Position numbers and translations under genes: made by a program
Shown here: one piece after another, positions 7,197-13,736 of the stretch
How the letters are laid out: the number at the start of each line of letters is the position of its first letter
Position numbering within the stretch: the stretch's first letter is position 1
Source: Candidatus Woesearchaeota archaeon CG07_land_8_20_14_0_80_44_23
GTDB taxonomy: Archaea > Nanobdellota > Nanobdellia > Woesearchaeales > 0-14-0-80-44-23
DNA: 17,015 nucleotides
Direction of reading: 5' to 3'
NCBI GenBank assembly: GCA_002779235.1
Contig: PEXD01000049.1
Location: 1-17,015 of the forward strand
The notes under the pieces: model-generated
Told to the model about the DNA's origin: nothing
The model's database searches: none
Seen by the model: only the letters and a program-made list of their open reading frames with translations

Positions 7197-7659
7197 CTAA
7201 CCATTCCAAAATTTATTTATTTTTTCTATCTTCTTTTCCAGTACTTTTTCAACATCAATATTCATGCTTTTTGCAAGAAGTAGTGTAGTAATTATAACAT
7301 CTGCAAATTCTTCCTGAATGTTCGCTTCGTTATAATTTTCTAATTTTTCTTTTCTCTGTAAAGAGTTATGAGCTAAAACTTCGCTACAAAGCTCACCTAA
7401 TTCTTCACTTATTTTTACAGTTTGTGCAAGAATTATGCAGAAAAGCGGCAAAACTCCAATCTTCAGATTGGAGATAAGCCGCTTTTAGCATCCTAAAAAT
7501 CCGCGATTAAGAGAGCGTCCGGTCAAACTCCGGACTTTAGTCCGGAGTAGGACGCTCTCAGCGGATTTTTATGATTTTATCTTCATCAATATTAGGGTAA
7601 TATTTTCTGAGTCGTTTACTTTCAATTTCTATAAATTTTAATAAATCTTTCATGTTCAT
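7197..7659 (-). pseudogene. MazG-like nucleotide pyrophosphohydrolase gene, split by hairpin element
   Basis: The gene starts with MNMKDLLKFIE at 7659, about 26 bp after a TATA-like TTTATTAAG (7681-7689 on the minus strand). It is interrupted after DEDKI by the 136-bp element at 7438-7573. Read straight through, translation stops at TGA inside the element after 33 residues. Deleting 7438-7573 leaves 86 + 241 = 327 bases, an exact 108-codon frame. The rejoined protein runs DEDKIIILAQTVKISEELGE and carries the MazG-type metal motifs ExxE (41-44) and ExxD (72-75). Family members hydrolyse (d)NTPs or related nucleotides to the monophosphate. A residual frame of 84 codons after the insertion keeps the catalytic motifs, but its first residues come from the element. 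The gene belongs to the AT-rich island. Confidence 0.85.
7438..7573 (+). mobile_element. 136-bp two-hairpin element, complete copy inside the MazG-like gene
   Basis: This is a non-coding element made of two hairpins. The first has outer stem AAAAGCGGC/GCCGCTTTT, a symmetric AAAA/ATAA internal loop, and inner stem CTCCAATC/GATTGGAG with loop TTCA. The second is a three-tier hairpin with stems AAAAATCCGC/GCGGATTTTT, GAGAGCGTCC/GGACGCTCTC and CTCCGGAC/GTCCGGAG. TTATG stands immediately before it (7433-7437) and forms its last five bases (7569-7573). It is identical base for base to 14141-14276. There is no open frame, so mobility would depend on enzymes supplied elsewhere. The palindromes and constant pentanucleotide suggest a non-autonomous IS200/IS605-type element; this is inference. 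Confidence 0.9.
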
Positions 7660-7717
7660 ATTCATCAATATTTACTGAATCTTAATAAACTTTATGTTTG
7701 AGCCCCCGATTGCGTAC

Positions 7718-7806
7718 AACGTATCGCATTAACCGAAGTCGCCGAAGTATAGCATAGGCGATTTGGACAGAGCGAACTGTAAGTAAGCGTAGTCGATTAA
7801 TGCGTT
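7718..7806. repeat. Imperfect palindrome in the island, recombination-site-like
   Basis: CGCATTAACCGA (7725-7736) pairs with TCGATTAATGCG (7793-7804) over 12 positions with one mismatch. It encloses TCGCC/GGCGA and ACAG/CTGT hairpins. Beyond it are TCCGAAGGA, and CAAAAATTT/AAATTTTTG flanking TTCCGAAGGAA (about 7825-7860). This fills most of the 302-bp spacer between the MazG-like remnant and the next gene. It resembles the folded sites that border gene cassettes, but the integron attC core sequences do not fit cleanly. Confidence 0.4.
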
Positions 7807-7931
7807 TTATATTCTCCGAAGGACAAAAATTTAGTGCAACGTTCCGAAGGAAAATTTTTGAGTTGTCGGCAGTAAATTAAAGAAGTGGGAGGTCGGCGAG
7901 GTTGTTGTAACCACTCTTAAGAAACAAAAGT

Positions 7932-7939
7932 TTTATAAA
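7932..7939 (+). promoter_or_regulatory. TATA box of the orphan gene
   Basis: TTTATAAA is centred 26 bp before the ATG at 7962, which favours that codon over the in-frame ATG at 7941 that almost touches the box. Confidence 0.55.
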
Positions 7940-7961
7940 GATGGGGTTCATTCTTTATTGT

Positions 7962-8462
7962 ATGGCTGGTGAATTTTACTTAGGAACAGATAAGAAAGAA
8001 TTGAAGAAAGTTCTAGATGCATATACAGACAAAAATATTGAAACTGATAGAACAAGAAGAATTCTTGGAAAATATTCATCAAAATACAGCATTGACGGTA
8101 AAGTTGCAACTGTTCAAGGAAAGCGAATTCATATTAATAATTTACCAACAATTGACGCTATGTTAGAAGCAAATGACAGATACAAACAACCTAAAGAAGT
8201 TGTAGGCGCGGCTCTGTTTAAAATAGAAAGGGATCAATGCATATTTTTAACAGATTCTACAGACCCAAATTTGCAAAGAGTTTATGAAGCTCACCAAAGA
8301 GAAGCTGATGAATTAGCAGACAGATTGTGGAAAATGAATACTGAAGAATTTGATTATCAATGGACTCATGTTCATGCACAAGTTTTATCAACTTCTTTTG
8401 CAACTGTTTTTGGTCAGACTTATGGTGATTGGAGAAAATCGCTTGCCGAGCCGACCCCATAA
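7962..8462 (+). CDS. Orphan protein of unknown function (AT-rich island)
   Basis: I do not recognise this protein. From the preferred start (MAGEFYLGTDKKEL) it has 166 residues. It is soluble and charged, with no signal peptide or membrane segment. The first part is rich in K, D and R; the C-terminal part has aromatic residues and histidines (FDYQWTHVHAQVL, GQTYGDWRKSL). The start at 7962 is chosen because a TATA box lies 26 bp upstream; an ATG 21 bp earlier is in frame. Third codon positions are mostly A or T, unlike the flanking enolase and phosphoglycerate mutase genes. It is enclosed by a 10-bp inverted repeat and palindromic spacers, so it probably arrived by horizontal transfer as a single-gene unit (inference). 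Confidence 0.65.
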   Translation: MAGEFYLGTDKKELKKVLDAYTDKNIETDRTRRILGKYSSKYSIDGKVATVQGKRIHINNLPTIDAMLEANDRYKQPKEVVGAALFKIERDQCIFLTDSTDPNLQRVYEAHQREADELADRLWKMNTEEFDYQWTHVHAQVLSTSFATVFGQTYGDWRKSLAEPTP

Positions 8463-8484
8463 TAATATTTCTGCCGACAATTAG

Positions 8485-8587
8485 ATATAACATATCGGGA
8501 TAAAAGAAGTTTTTCTGAAGCGTAGCGAGGAAAAATTTGCAAAAAGTCCGAGCGGAGTAATTTTCCATTTAATCGCTGTTATACGAG
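8485..8587. repeat. Palindromic spacer with TATAAC/GTTATA ends
   Basis: The block begins TATAACATATCGG and ends CGCTGTTATACGAG, so its termini are complementary (TATAAC with GTTATA). Inside, GGAAAAATT can pair with AATTTTCC and TCCG with CGGA. It is followed by perfect hairpins GGCTC-GAA-GAGCC and GGAAAAC-GAA-GTTTTCC (8592-8640). TATAACATA(T/C)CGG is repeated at 9170-9182. This arrangement resembles integron attC sites, in which AAC and GTT cores close a single-strand hairpin, but I see no integrase and the cores are not canonical. Confidence 0.4.
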
Positions 8588-8666
8588 GGTGAGGCTCGAA
8601 GAGCCGAAAGCGTAGCGTCCCCAAGGAAAACGAAGTTTTCCGCAGCGTATGACGCAGGAGACGAAT

Positions 8667-9113
8667 CTATAATTTTTTCTCCATCAATACAGAAGTCCCT
8701 TTATCTTTTGTGATCTTATAACCTAATCTTTCATATAATCTTTTGGCAGGATTATCTTTGAAGACCTGAAGTAAAATTTTTTTATATCCTTTCTGTTTAG
8801 CCTCACTTTGTATTATATCTAATAGTCTAGAACCTATTCCTTTCCCTCTAAGTTTATTTGAAATGTGCATCTCTTTAATGTAATAGTCTCCATTTTCTAT
8901 AGATGTCTGATAAAATCCAATCCTTTTTTTATGATATTCTAAAATTTTAACTTGGGATAGATTAAAATTATTTCTGAATTTTCCAGACTTCCAACCCCAA
9001 TGCTTTTCAATGAGTGGTTTCATATTTATTTTGAAAAGTTTATAAGAGTAATCATAATCTTTCCAATTTGCTTTTCTAAGCGTAAAACTTAGTTTTCCAA
9101 TTGTGATTATCAT
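8667..9113 (-). CDS. GNAT-family N-acetyltransferase
   Basis: Transfers an acyl group from acyl-CoA to an amine; the substrate cannot be told. The 148-residue protein has the GNAT order: N-terminal strand-helix, a beta strand ending EMHIS (80-84), the acetyl-CoA loop LRGKGIGSRLL (88-98), and the closing strand-helix LLQVFKDNPAKRLYERLGYKI with the conserved N-x-x-A-x-x-x-Y pattern. The gene is AT-rich like its neighbour at 7962-8462 and runs in the opposite direction, with palindromic spacers on both sides (8485-8660 and 9145-9185). It is probably an acquired accessory gene. The upstream AT-rich stretch (TATATAAAT, about 9136-9144 on the minus side) can serve as promoter. Confidence 0.85.
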   Translation of the reverse strand: MIITIGKLSFTLRKANWKDYDYSYKLFKINMKPLIEKHWGWKSGKFRNNFNLSQVKILEYHKKRIGFYQTSIENGDYYIKEMHISNKLRGKGIGSRLLDIIQSEAKQKGYKKILLQVFKDNPAKRLYERLGYKITKDKGTSVLMEKKL

Positions 9114-9272
9114 GATTTTAAATTGACTTCTGTATTATATAAATTTGTCGGCTCCGAGTAATATGTCGTATAACATACCGGATATGGAAATTATGGTGAA
9201 TTTACATGTCCGTAAAGGGTGTATAGTAACCTTTTAAGAATCTGCCGGGCAGAGCAATATTCTCAAAAAATA

Positions 9273-9278
9273 TTTAAA
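9273..9278 (+). promoter_or_regulatory. TATA box of phosphoglycerate mutase
   Basis: ATATTTAAAG is centred 27 bp before the ATG at 9303. This implies a leaderless mRNA and rejects the longer open frame from 9219. Confidence 0.6.
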
Positions 9279-9302
9279 GAAGCATCGCCTCTGGTTTTTC
9301 CC

Positions 9303-10046
9303 ATGATTAAACTGGTTATGGTGAGGCATGGGGAGAGCACCTGGAACAAGGAAAACAGGTTCACCGGCTGGGTGGATGTTCCGCTCTCTGAAAAGGGCGA
9401 AGAGGAAGCAAGGAGTGCAGGAAAACTCCTGAAAAAAGAGGGCTTCTCATTTGATATTGCCTTCACATCAGTTCTGAAAAGGGCTGTGGACACCCTTAAT
9501 ATAATGATGAGGGAGATGGGAATTTCGCTGCCTGTTGAGAAGTCCTGGCGCCTGAACGAGCGGCACTATGGGGCGCTCCAGGGCCTGAACAAGGGTGAGA
9601 TGGCTGCAAAATACGGCGAGCACCAGGTTTACTTGTGGAGGCGAAGCTATGACATAAGCCCTCCTGCCCTTGACAGAAGCAGCCCGATGCACCCTGGGAA
9701 GGACCCGCTCTACAGGGGGCTGAAGCAGTCAGAGATTCCGCTGACAGAAAGCCTGAAGGACACTGTGGCAAGGGTGCTTCCCTACTGGAGGGACGAGATG
9801 GCGCCCAGGCTGAAGCAGGGAAAGAGGGCAATTGTCTCTGCGCACGGCAACAGCATAAGGGCGCTGATAAAGATAATTGACAATGTCTCTGATGATGAGA
9901 TTACCAGGATAAACATACCCACAGGCATACCCCTTGTATATGAGTTTGACAGCGGCATGAATCCATTAAGGCATTACTACCTAGGAAACCCTGAGGAGGT
10001 AAGAAAGGCAATAGAAAAAGTTGAAAGCCAGGGAAAGGCAAAATAG
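9303..10046 (+). CDS. gpmA: 2,3-bisphosphoglycerate-dependent phosphoglycerate mutase
   Basis: Interconverts 3- and 2-phosphoglycerate, the step before enolase. The 247-residue length and order of motifs match the cofactor-dependent histidine-phosphatase-fold mutase: RHGESTWN with nucleophile H9, the conserved FTGWVDVPLS (20-29), R60, catalytic E86 in RLNERHYG, the LWRRSYD and PP loop (112-122), and H182 in SAHGNS. The C-terminal tail needed for mutase rather than phosphatase activity is present (IPTGIPLVYEF and beyond). The true start is the ATG at 9303, 27 bp after a TATA box. Many archaea use the unrelated cofactor-independent enzyme, so this bacterial-type form is worth noting, although its base composition matches the host core. 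Confidence 0.95.
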   Translation: MIKLVMVRHGESTWNKENRFTGWVDVPLSEKGEEEARSAGKLLKKEGFSFDIAFTSVLKRAVDTLNIMMREMGISLPVEKSWRLNERHYGALQGLNKGEMAAKYGEHQVYLWRRSYDISPPALDRSSPMHPGKDPLYRGLKQSEIPLTESLKDTVARVLPYWRDEMAPRLKQGKRAIVSAHGNSIRALIKIIDNVSDDEITRINIPTGIPLVYEFDSGMNPLRHYYLGNPEEVRKAIEKVESQGKAK

Positions 10047-10216
10047 CCGAGAGCCGGACAATCACCATACATCATAATGCTTTCAGATTATTATACATTT
10101 TTACATTCACATCTTCATACCTTATCTTGCATTCAAGCGAAAAATCTTTAAACAAATAGAAATAATTAGGGCAGGGAAAAAGCCATTTTCATACTTTCAT
10201 AATCCGGGGTGAAAAA

Positions 10217-11194
10217 ATGGAAACAATAAGCGAGAGCATCGAGAAGTTCGCTGACAAGATTGAGAAGGCCTCCTCAATGGGGCTTAAGCTGGAGCTTTCT
10301 CAGAAGCAGTTTGACAGGATATTCGTGATAGGCATGGGCGCATCCGGATTTATGGGTGACCTGCTGAAGGCATATCTTGCTGAGCTCGGCTCGAGGATTG
10401 AGGTAATCCCGATAAAGGATTACAATATTCCTGAATTCATGGACAGCAGGTCGCTTGTCTTTGTGGTTTCATATTCGGGAAACACTGAGGAAACAATATA
10501 CGCATACAAGCTTGCCAAAGTCAAGGCAGGAAGGGCAATTGCAGTCACCTCAGGAGGCAAGCTTGAGAAAGAGTGCATGAGCTCAGGAACGCCTGTGATA
10601 AAGATTCCCGAGGGCATGAAGCCCAGGGCCGCATTCCCATACCTTTTTTTCCCTGTTGTCAACACCCTGATAAACTCGGGATTAATCAAGGCAGAGGTGA
10701 ACTACAGGAGCATAATAAGCGCCCTTAGAATAATGGGGCTCAGGGAGAAGGCAGACGAGCTTTCCGAGAAGATGCTCACAAAAACTCCCCTGATATATGC
10801 CTCTTCAAGATTTTATCCTGTTGCGCTGAGGTGGAAGCAGGCGATAAACGAGAATGCCAACACGCACGCATTCTGCAACATCCTCCCTGAAATGAACCAC
10901 AACGAGATAATGGCGTTTGCAAAGGAGACAGATGATTTTATGGCAGTAATGCTGGGAGACGAAGCCGACTTCTCAAAGATACGGAAGAGAATCTCCATAA
11001 CAGAGGACATCACAAGGAAGAGCTGCGAGACCACAGAGATTGTGCTGAAGGGGGATGACTACCTGACAAAGGTTTTCTCAGCAATATACATAGGAGACCT
11101 GACCTCATATCTGCTCGCGCAGAAATACAACATAAGCCCTGATGATACACAAATTATAGAAGGCATAAAAGATAAGCTGAAAAAGACGGGCTGA
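10217..11194 (+). CDS. Bifunctional phosphoglucose/phosphomannose isomerase (SIS domain)
   Basis: Isomerises glucose-6-phosphate or mannose-6-phosphate with fructose-6-phosphate. The 325-residue protein is a double SIS-domain enzyme of the archaeal PGI/PMI family. It has the phosphosugar loop GMGASG (39-44), the SYSGNTEET signature (85-93), the PRAAFPYLFFP segment and LPEMNHNEI with a conserved Glu and His in the second half, ending in a DDTQIIEGIKDKL tail. GGGGTG (10206-10211) stands 5 bp before the ATG, and a TATA-like CTTTAAAC lies about 70 bp upstream, so this mRNA has a leader, unlike enolase and gpmA. The 170-bp gap before it contains no gene. With gpmA and eno it covers three steps of the glycolytic/gluconeogenic route. 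Confidence 0.92.
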   Translation: METISESIEKFADKIEKASSMGLKLELSQKQFDRIFVIGMGASGFMGDLLKAYLAELGSRIEVIPIKDYNIPEFMDSRSLVFVVSYSGNTEETIYAYKLAKVKAGRAIAVTSGGKLEKECMSSGTPVIKIPEGMKPRAAFPYLFFPVVNTLINSGLIKAEVNYRSIISALRIMGLREKADELSEKMLTKTPLIYASSRFYPVALRWKQAINENANTHAFCNILPEMNHNEIMAFAKETDDFMAVMLGDEADFSKIRKRISITEDITRKSCETTEIVLKGDDYLTKVFSAIYIGDLTSYLLAQKYNISPDDTQIIEGIKDKLKKTG

Positions 11195-11229
11195 AGTTTT
11201 CAGAATTCTTCTTTTTCTAATTCTTCTTC

Positions 11230-11790
11230 TCAGAATTCTTCTATTTCATCTGTTTTTTTATAGAATCCATTCTTGAACTGCCTGAGCATCTCCTCATTTA
11301 TCTTGAGCACATTCTCCCGCGTCTGCAGATTTTTGAAGTCCGGCTCAATCAGGAGAAATGTCTCCTTGTCCTGGTATTTCTTTATTATTGGCACGCCCTT
11401 TTGTATAAGCCCTGTAACATAATTCCTGACAAGGGTTTCTGTGAGCCCGAGGCGCTTTGCAATTTCAGCATACCTCACGAAGCCGTCTGAGAGGTAGAGC
11501 GCCAGAAAGACCTCCTGCTCCCTGAGAGAGAGCGGCTCTATCTCGATGCTGCTCTTGAGTTTTGATGCAGTTGCAATAAGAAGCTGGAGCTGCTCTATCT
11601 TCTCATTGAGCTTGTCAATCTTCTCCTCAAGCCGGCAGAGATACTCATAATTGGCCTCAATCTCAATGCTATTGTCATTTATGGTGCCAAGGTGCATGTC
11701 CATCTCTTTCTTGACCTTTTGAAAAGAGGCGGCAATTTTCTTTTCCACTGCAGAATTACTTTTCCCCTCTCCAAAAATCTTCAGCGCCAA
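11230..11790 (-). CDS. HTH DNA-binding protein with N-terminal coiled coil
   Basis: Probably a transcription regulator. The 186-residue protein has a basic N-terminus, a predicted coiled coil (about 38-75, heptad-like ICRLEEKIDKLNEKIEQLQLL region), then a helix-turn-helix (about 88-135) with LSLREQEVFLALYLSDGF and AKRLGLTETLVRNYVTGLIQKG, and an acidic C-terminal tail. It starts with TTG: the frame opens at TTG 11790, and CCCCC on the plus strand (11798-11802) gives a GGGGG ribosome site 7 bp upstream. Its target is unknown. It is convergent with the isomerase gene. The C-terminus is unusual: ten codons after the TGA stop there is an in-frame repeat of the last codons and a second TGA. Confidence 0.8.
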   Translation of the reverse strand: MALKIFGEGKSNSAVEKKIAASFQKVKKEMDMHLGTINDNSIEIEANYEYLCRLEEKIDKLNEKIEQLQLLIATASKLKSSIEIEPLSLREQEVFLALYLSDGFVRYAEIAKRLGLTETLVRNYVTGLIQKGVPIIKKYQDKETFLLIEPDFKNLQTRENVLKINEEMLRQFKNGFYKKTDEIEEF

Positions 11791-11914
11791 ACTATAACCC
11801 CCAATTAATGCAAATCAGAGATGAAGTGCATTTAAAAACATTTATATAATGGAAAAAATAGTTTGCTGAAGAACGAAAAATCCATCAAAAATGGCTTAAA
11901 TTCAGTGAAAAACC

Positions 11915-12556
11915 ATGAAAATTTCAAAATCAGGGCTTGCAATACTGCTTTCCAGGCTTTCCTCATTTGAAAGCCCAAAACCGGCAATAGAGCAGTATCC
12001 TACTGATTCGGAGAGGGCAGCAGAGACGCTCTGGCTAGCTGCAATGCACTCTGACATACAGGAAAAAAGCGTTGCAGACCTCGGTTGCGGAACAGGAATC
12101 CTCGGCATAGGCGCCCTGCTGCTTGGAGCTTCAAAAGTTTTTTTCGTTGATATAGACAAGGATGCATTAAAAATCCTGAAGGAAAACATAGGGACAGCAG
12201 AGAAACTTTCTGGTGAAGGGCTGATTCAAAGGGCAGAAATCATGAATTCAGGCATATCTGAACTCAAAATCAGGGCAGACACTGTGCTTGAAAATCCGCC
12301 ATTCGGAGTCCAGAGCAGTCATGCTGACAGGGAATTCCTTGAAAAGGCATTTGAGACAGCAGATGTCATATACTCGATACACAAGGCAGAGTCCAACAAT
12401 TTCATAAACAAGCTCTCTGCTTCCCACGGCTTCAGGATAACAAACCATCTTGAGTTTGACTTCCCAATCAAGAAAACCATGCCCTATCAGAAGAGGAAAA
12501 TCCACAGGTTCAGGGCAGGGCTTTGGAGAATAGAAAAAGCAGTGGACAGCAGGTGA
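11915..12556 (+). CDS. METTL5-like RNA N6-adenine methyltransferase
   Basis: Predicted S-adenosylmethionine-dependent N6-adenine methyltransferase. METTL5 modifies one adenine of small-subunit rRNA in eukaryotes, and archaeal homologues are thought to act on RNA. The 213-residue protein has the family N-terminal EQYPT (26-30), the SAM loop DLGCGTG (55-61), the acidic VDID (78-81) and the catalytic NPPFG (127-131), followed by the IHKAES segment and a basic C-terminus. The start ATG follows a TATA-like CTTAAATT about 20 bp upstream. The stop overlaps the region of the next gene's ribosome site, so the two are translated from one transcript. Confidence 0.9.
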   Translation: MKISKSGLAILLSRLSSFESPKPAIEQYPTDSERAAETLWLAAMHSDIQEKSVADLGCGTGILGIGALLLGASKVFFVDIDKDALKILKENIGTAEKLSGEGLIQRAEIMNSGISELKIRADTVLENPPFGVQSSHADREFLEKAFETADVIYSIHKAESNNFINKLSASHGFRITNHLEFDFPIKKTMPYQKRKIHRFRAGLWRIEKAVDSR

Positions 12557-12561
12557 TGAAA

Positions 12562-12852
12562 ATGGAACTGATTGCGACAGCAATAGGATTTTCAGGAATG
12601 ATTCTTGTGCTGCTGGCATTCCTGATGAACCAGGCGAGAAAATGGAGCGCCGACTCAATTTTATATGATGCCACAAACGCAGTCGGCTCGCTGCTGCTGA
12701 TAGCATATGCAGTCCTGCTGAAAAGCTACCCCTTCCTGATACTCAATGCAATCTGGGCGGCTATCTCAGCAAGGGACATATTCATAGACATAAAAAATGG
12801 GAATGCAGCAAATGAAAAGCCGAAGGCAAGAATAGGGCACAAGGTGAGGTAG
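12562..12852 (+). CDS. Small membrane protein (CBU_0592-like)
   Basis: A 96-residue protein with three hydrophobic stretches (about 3-23, 37-52 and 54-72) in a pattern known from small CBU_0592-like membrane proteins: LIATAIGFSGMILVLLAFL, then YDATNAVGSLLLIAYAVLL and YPFLILNAIWAAISA. The function of that family is unknown. Two ATGs (12556 and 12562) are possible; AGGTGA at 12551-12556 lies 5 bp before the second, which I prefer. The ribosome site overlaps the stop codon of the methyltransferase gene, so the pair is translationally linked. The C-terminal tail is polar and basic. Confidence 0.7.
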   Translation: MELIATAIGFSGMILVLLAFLMNQARKWSADSILYDATNAVGSLLLIAYAVLLKSYPFLILNAIWAAISARDIFIDIKNGNAANEKPKARIGHKVR

Positions 12853-12881
12853 CTGTAGGGCAGCTGCTTTTGTCTTTTTGT

Positions 12882-13736
12882 CTACCTGCCTTTTTTCCCG
12901 TTCATATCCCTTTTAAAAAAATTATACATATTCACAGCTTCCCTGCTGATGTTCAAATCCTGAACCTCAGTCAGGTATTCCACCACGTGCTCAATAGTGG
13001 TGTGCCTTCTCGCCAGCGCCTGCAGGGGAGGATACTTCCACTCATGCTCGTCCACAATCAGGATTGAGATATCATGGGCATACGCTGCGCCCATCATGAA
13101 GCAGGCGTCCCTGTCCCAGTCCTCCTTGCTGGAGAAATACGCTAAAACAAGGTCATAATCAAGAATTTTCCTGAAATCCTCGTAGGTGTCTTCCCTGAAT
13201 ATGAAATACTTGTCCGGGCTGATTCCGTCTGCAGCCCAGGCGGCCCTCTTTATCTTCTCATCTATCGTGCCGCAGATGTAAATCTTTTGCATCGGCACAA
13301 CGCTTTCAGGAGAAGTGCCTGCAGGATATCTGCTCTCAACATTCCCAATCCTGTTCCCGGCGGAGAGCCCAGGATTCTCCTTCAGGAAATCTATCGCATC
13401 GTCAATGCTTGTGAAATATTCAGATGAAATTTTCCTAAGAAGGGGGTCGGGATTTTCTGTGTCCTCGTCCACGCAGATTATCCTGTTCCTGTGGACCGCA
13501 GAGGCGCCGAGCTCAGCGTAGCTCATAGTGCCCCTTTTGCCCCTCGGAAAAACTGCAAGTGCAACCGGGCATTCCTCTGCCTCGAGCATGTCCTCATACA
13601 CCATTTTTGTGCATGATGCTTGGTGGTGGTTTCTCGGGTCTGCAAAATCCGCATCCGGAAGCGCGTCTATGATTCTGTCCCTGAAGCTCGCGAAAGAGCC
13701 TATGAGGTAAATCTTCTGCCTATTATCCATGTTCAT
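12882..13736 (-). CDS. Tandem nucleoside 2-deoxyribosyltransferase-like protein
   Basis: A 284-residue protein made of two similar alpha/beta domains. Domain 1 (about 8-120) starts KIYLIGSF and has DFADPRNH, then GTMSYAELGAS with a likely catalytic E75. Domain 2 (about 151-265) starts KIYICGTI and has DACFMMGAAYAHD (210-222), where methionine stands in place of the Glu. This matches the nucleoside 2-deoxyribosyltransferase fold, whose members cleave or exchange N-glycosidic bonds of nucleosides or nucleotides. Domain 2 is probably inactive (inference). The start is fixed by a perfect GGAGGTG 5 bp before the ATG. That ATG overlaps the TGA of the preceding 118-residue gene, so the two are coupled and may work together. 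Salvage enzyme or nucleotide sensor are both possible. Confidence 0.65.
   Translation of the reverse strand: MNMDNRQKIYLIGSFASFRDRIIDALPDADFADPRNHHQASCTKMVYEDMLEAEECPVALAVFPRGKRGTMSYAELGASAVHRNRIICVDEDTENPDPLLRKISSEYFTSIDDAIDFLKENPGLSAGNRIGNVESRYPAGTSPESVVPMQKIYICGTIDEKIKRAAWAADGISPDKYFIFREDTYEDFRKILDYDLVLAYFSSKEDWDRDACFMMGAAYAHDISILIVDEHEWKYPPLQALARRHTTIEHVVEYLTEVQDLNISREAVNMYNFFKRDMNGKKGR

Larger units (their letters stand above)
7863..8480. repeat. 10-bp inverted repeat bracketing the orphan gene
   Basis: TTGTCGGCAG at 7863-7872 and its exact reverse complement CTGCCGACAA at 8471-8480 lie either side of the gene at 7962-8462. TTGTCGGC recurs at 9145-9152 beyond the acetyltransferase gene. 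The pattern suggests that each island gene is a separate unit bordered by a common signal. Confidence 0.5.

Noticed and set aside
7438..7573. The element as an intron (archaeal bulge-helix-bulge type) removed from the MazG-like mRNA
   Set aside because: Identical copies at 14141 and at the window ends lie between genes, where splicing would serve nothing, and I could not place a bulge-helix-bulge motif at the junctions. Kept only as an RNA-level test.
7438..7573. The element as an ordinary pair of terminators
   Set aside because: Exact identity, TTATG borders and insertion within a gene are not explained by termination alone, though it may end transcription as a side effect.
8257..8568. 103-codon minus-strand open frame
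   Set aside because: It overlaps the orphan gene and runs through the palindromic spacer; no recognisable features and no promoter support.
9219..9302. Upstream extension of the phosphoglycerate mutase frame (28 codons)
   Set aside because: It contains the TATA box and has no similarity to the family N-terminus; the ATG at 9303 is the start.
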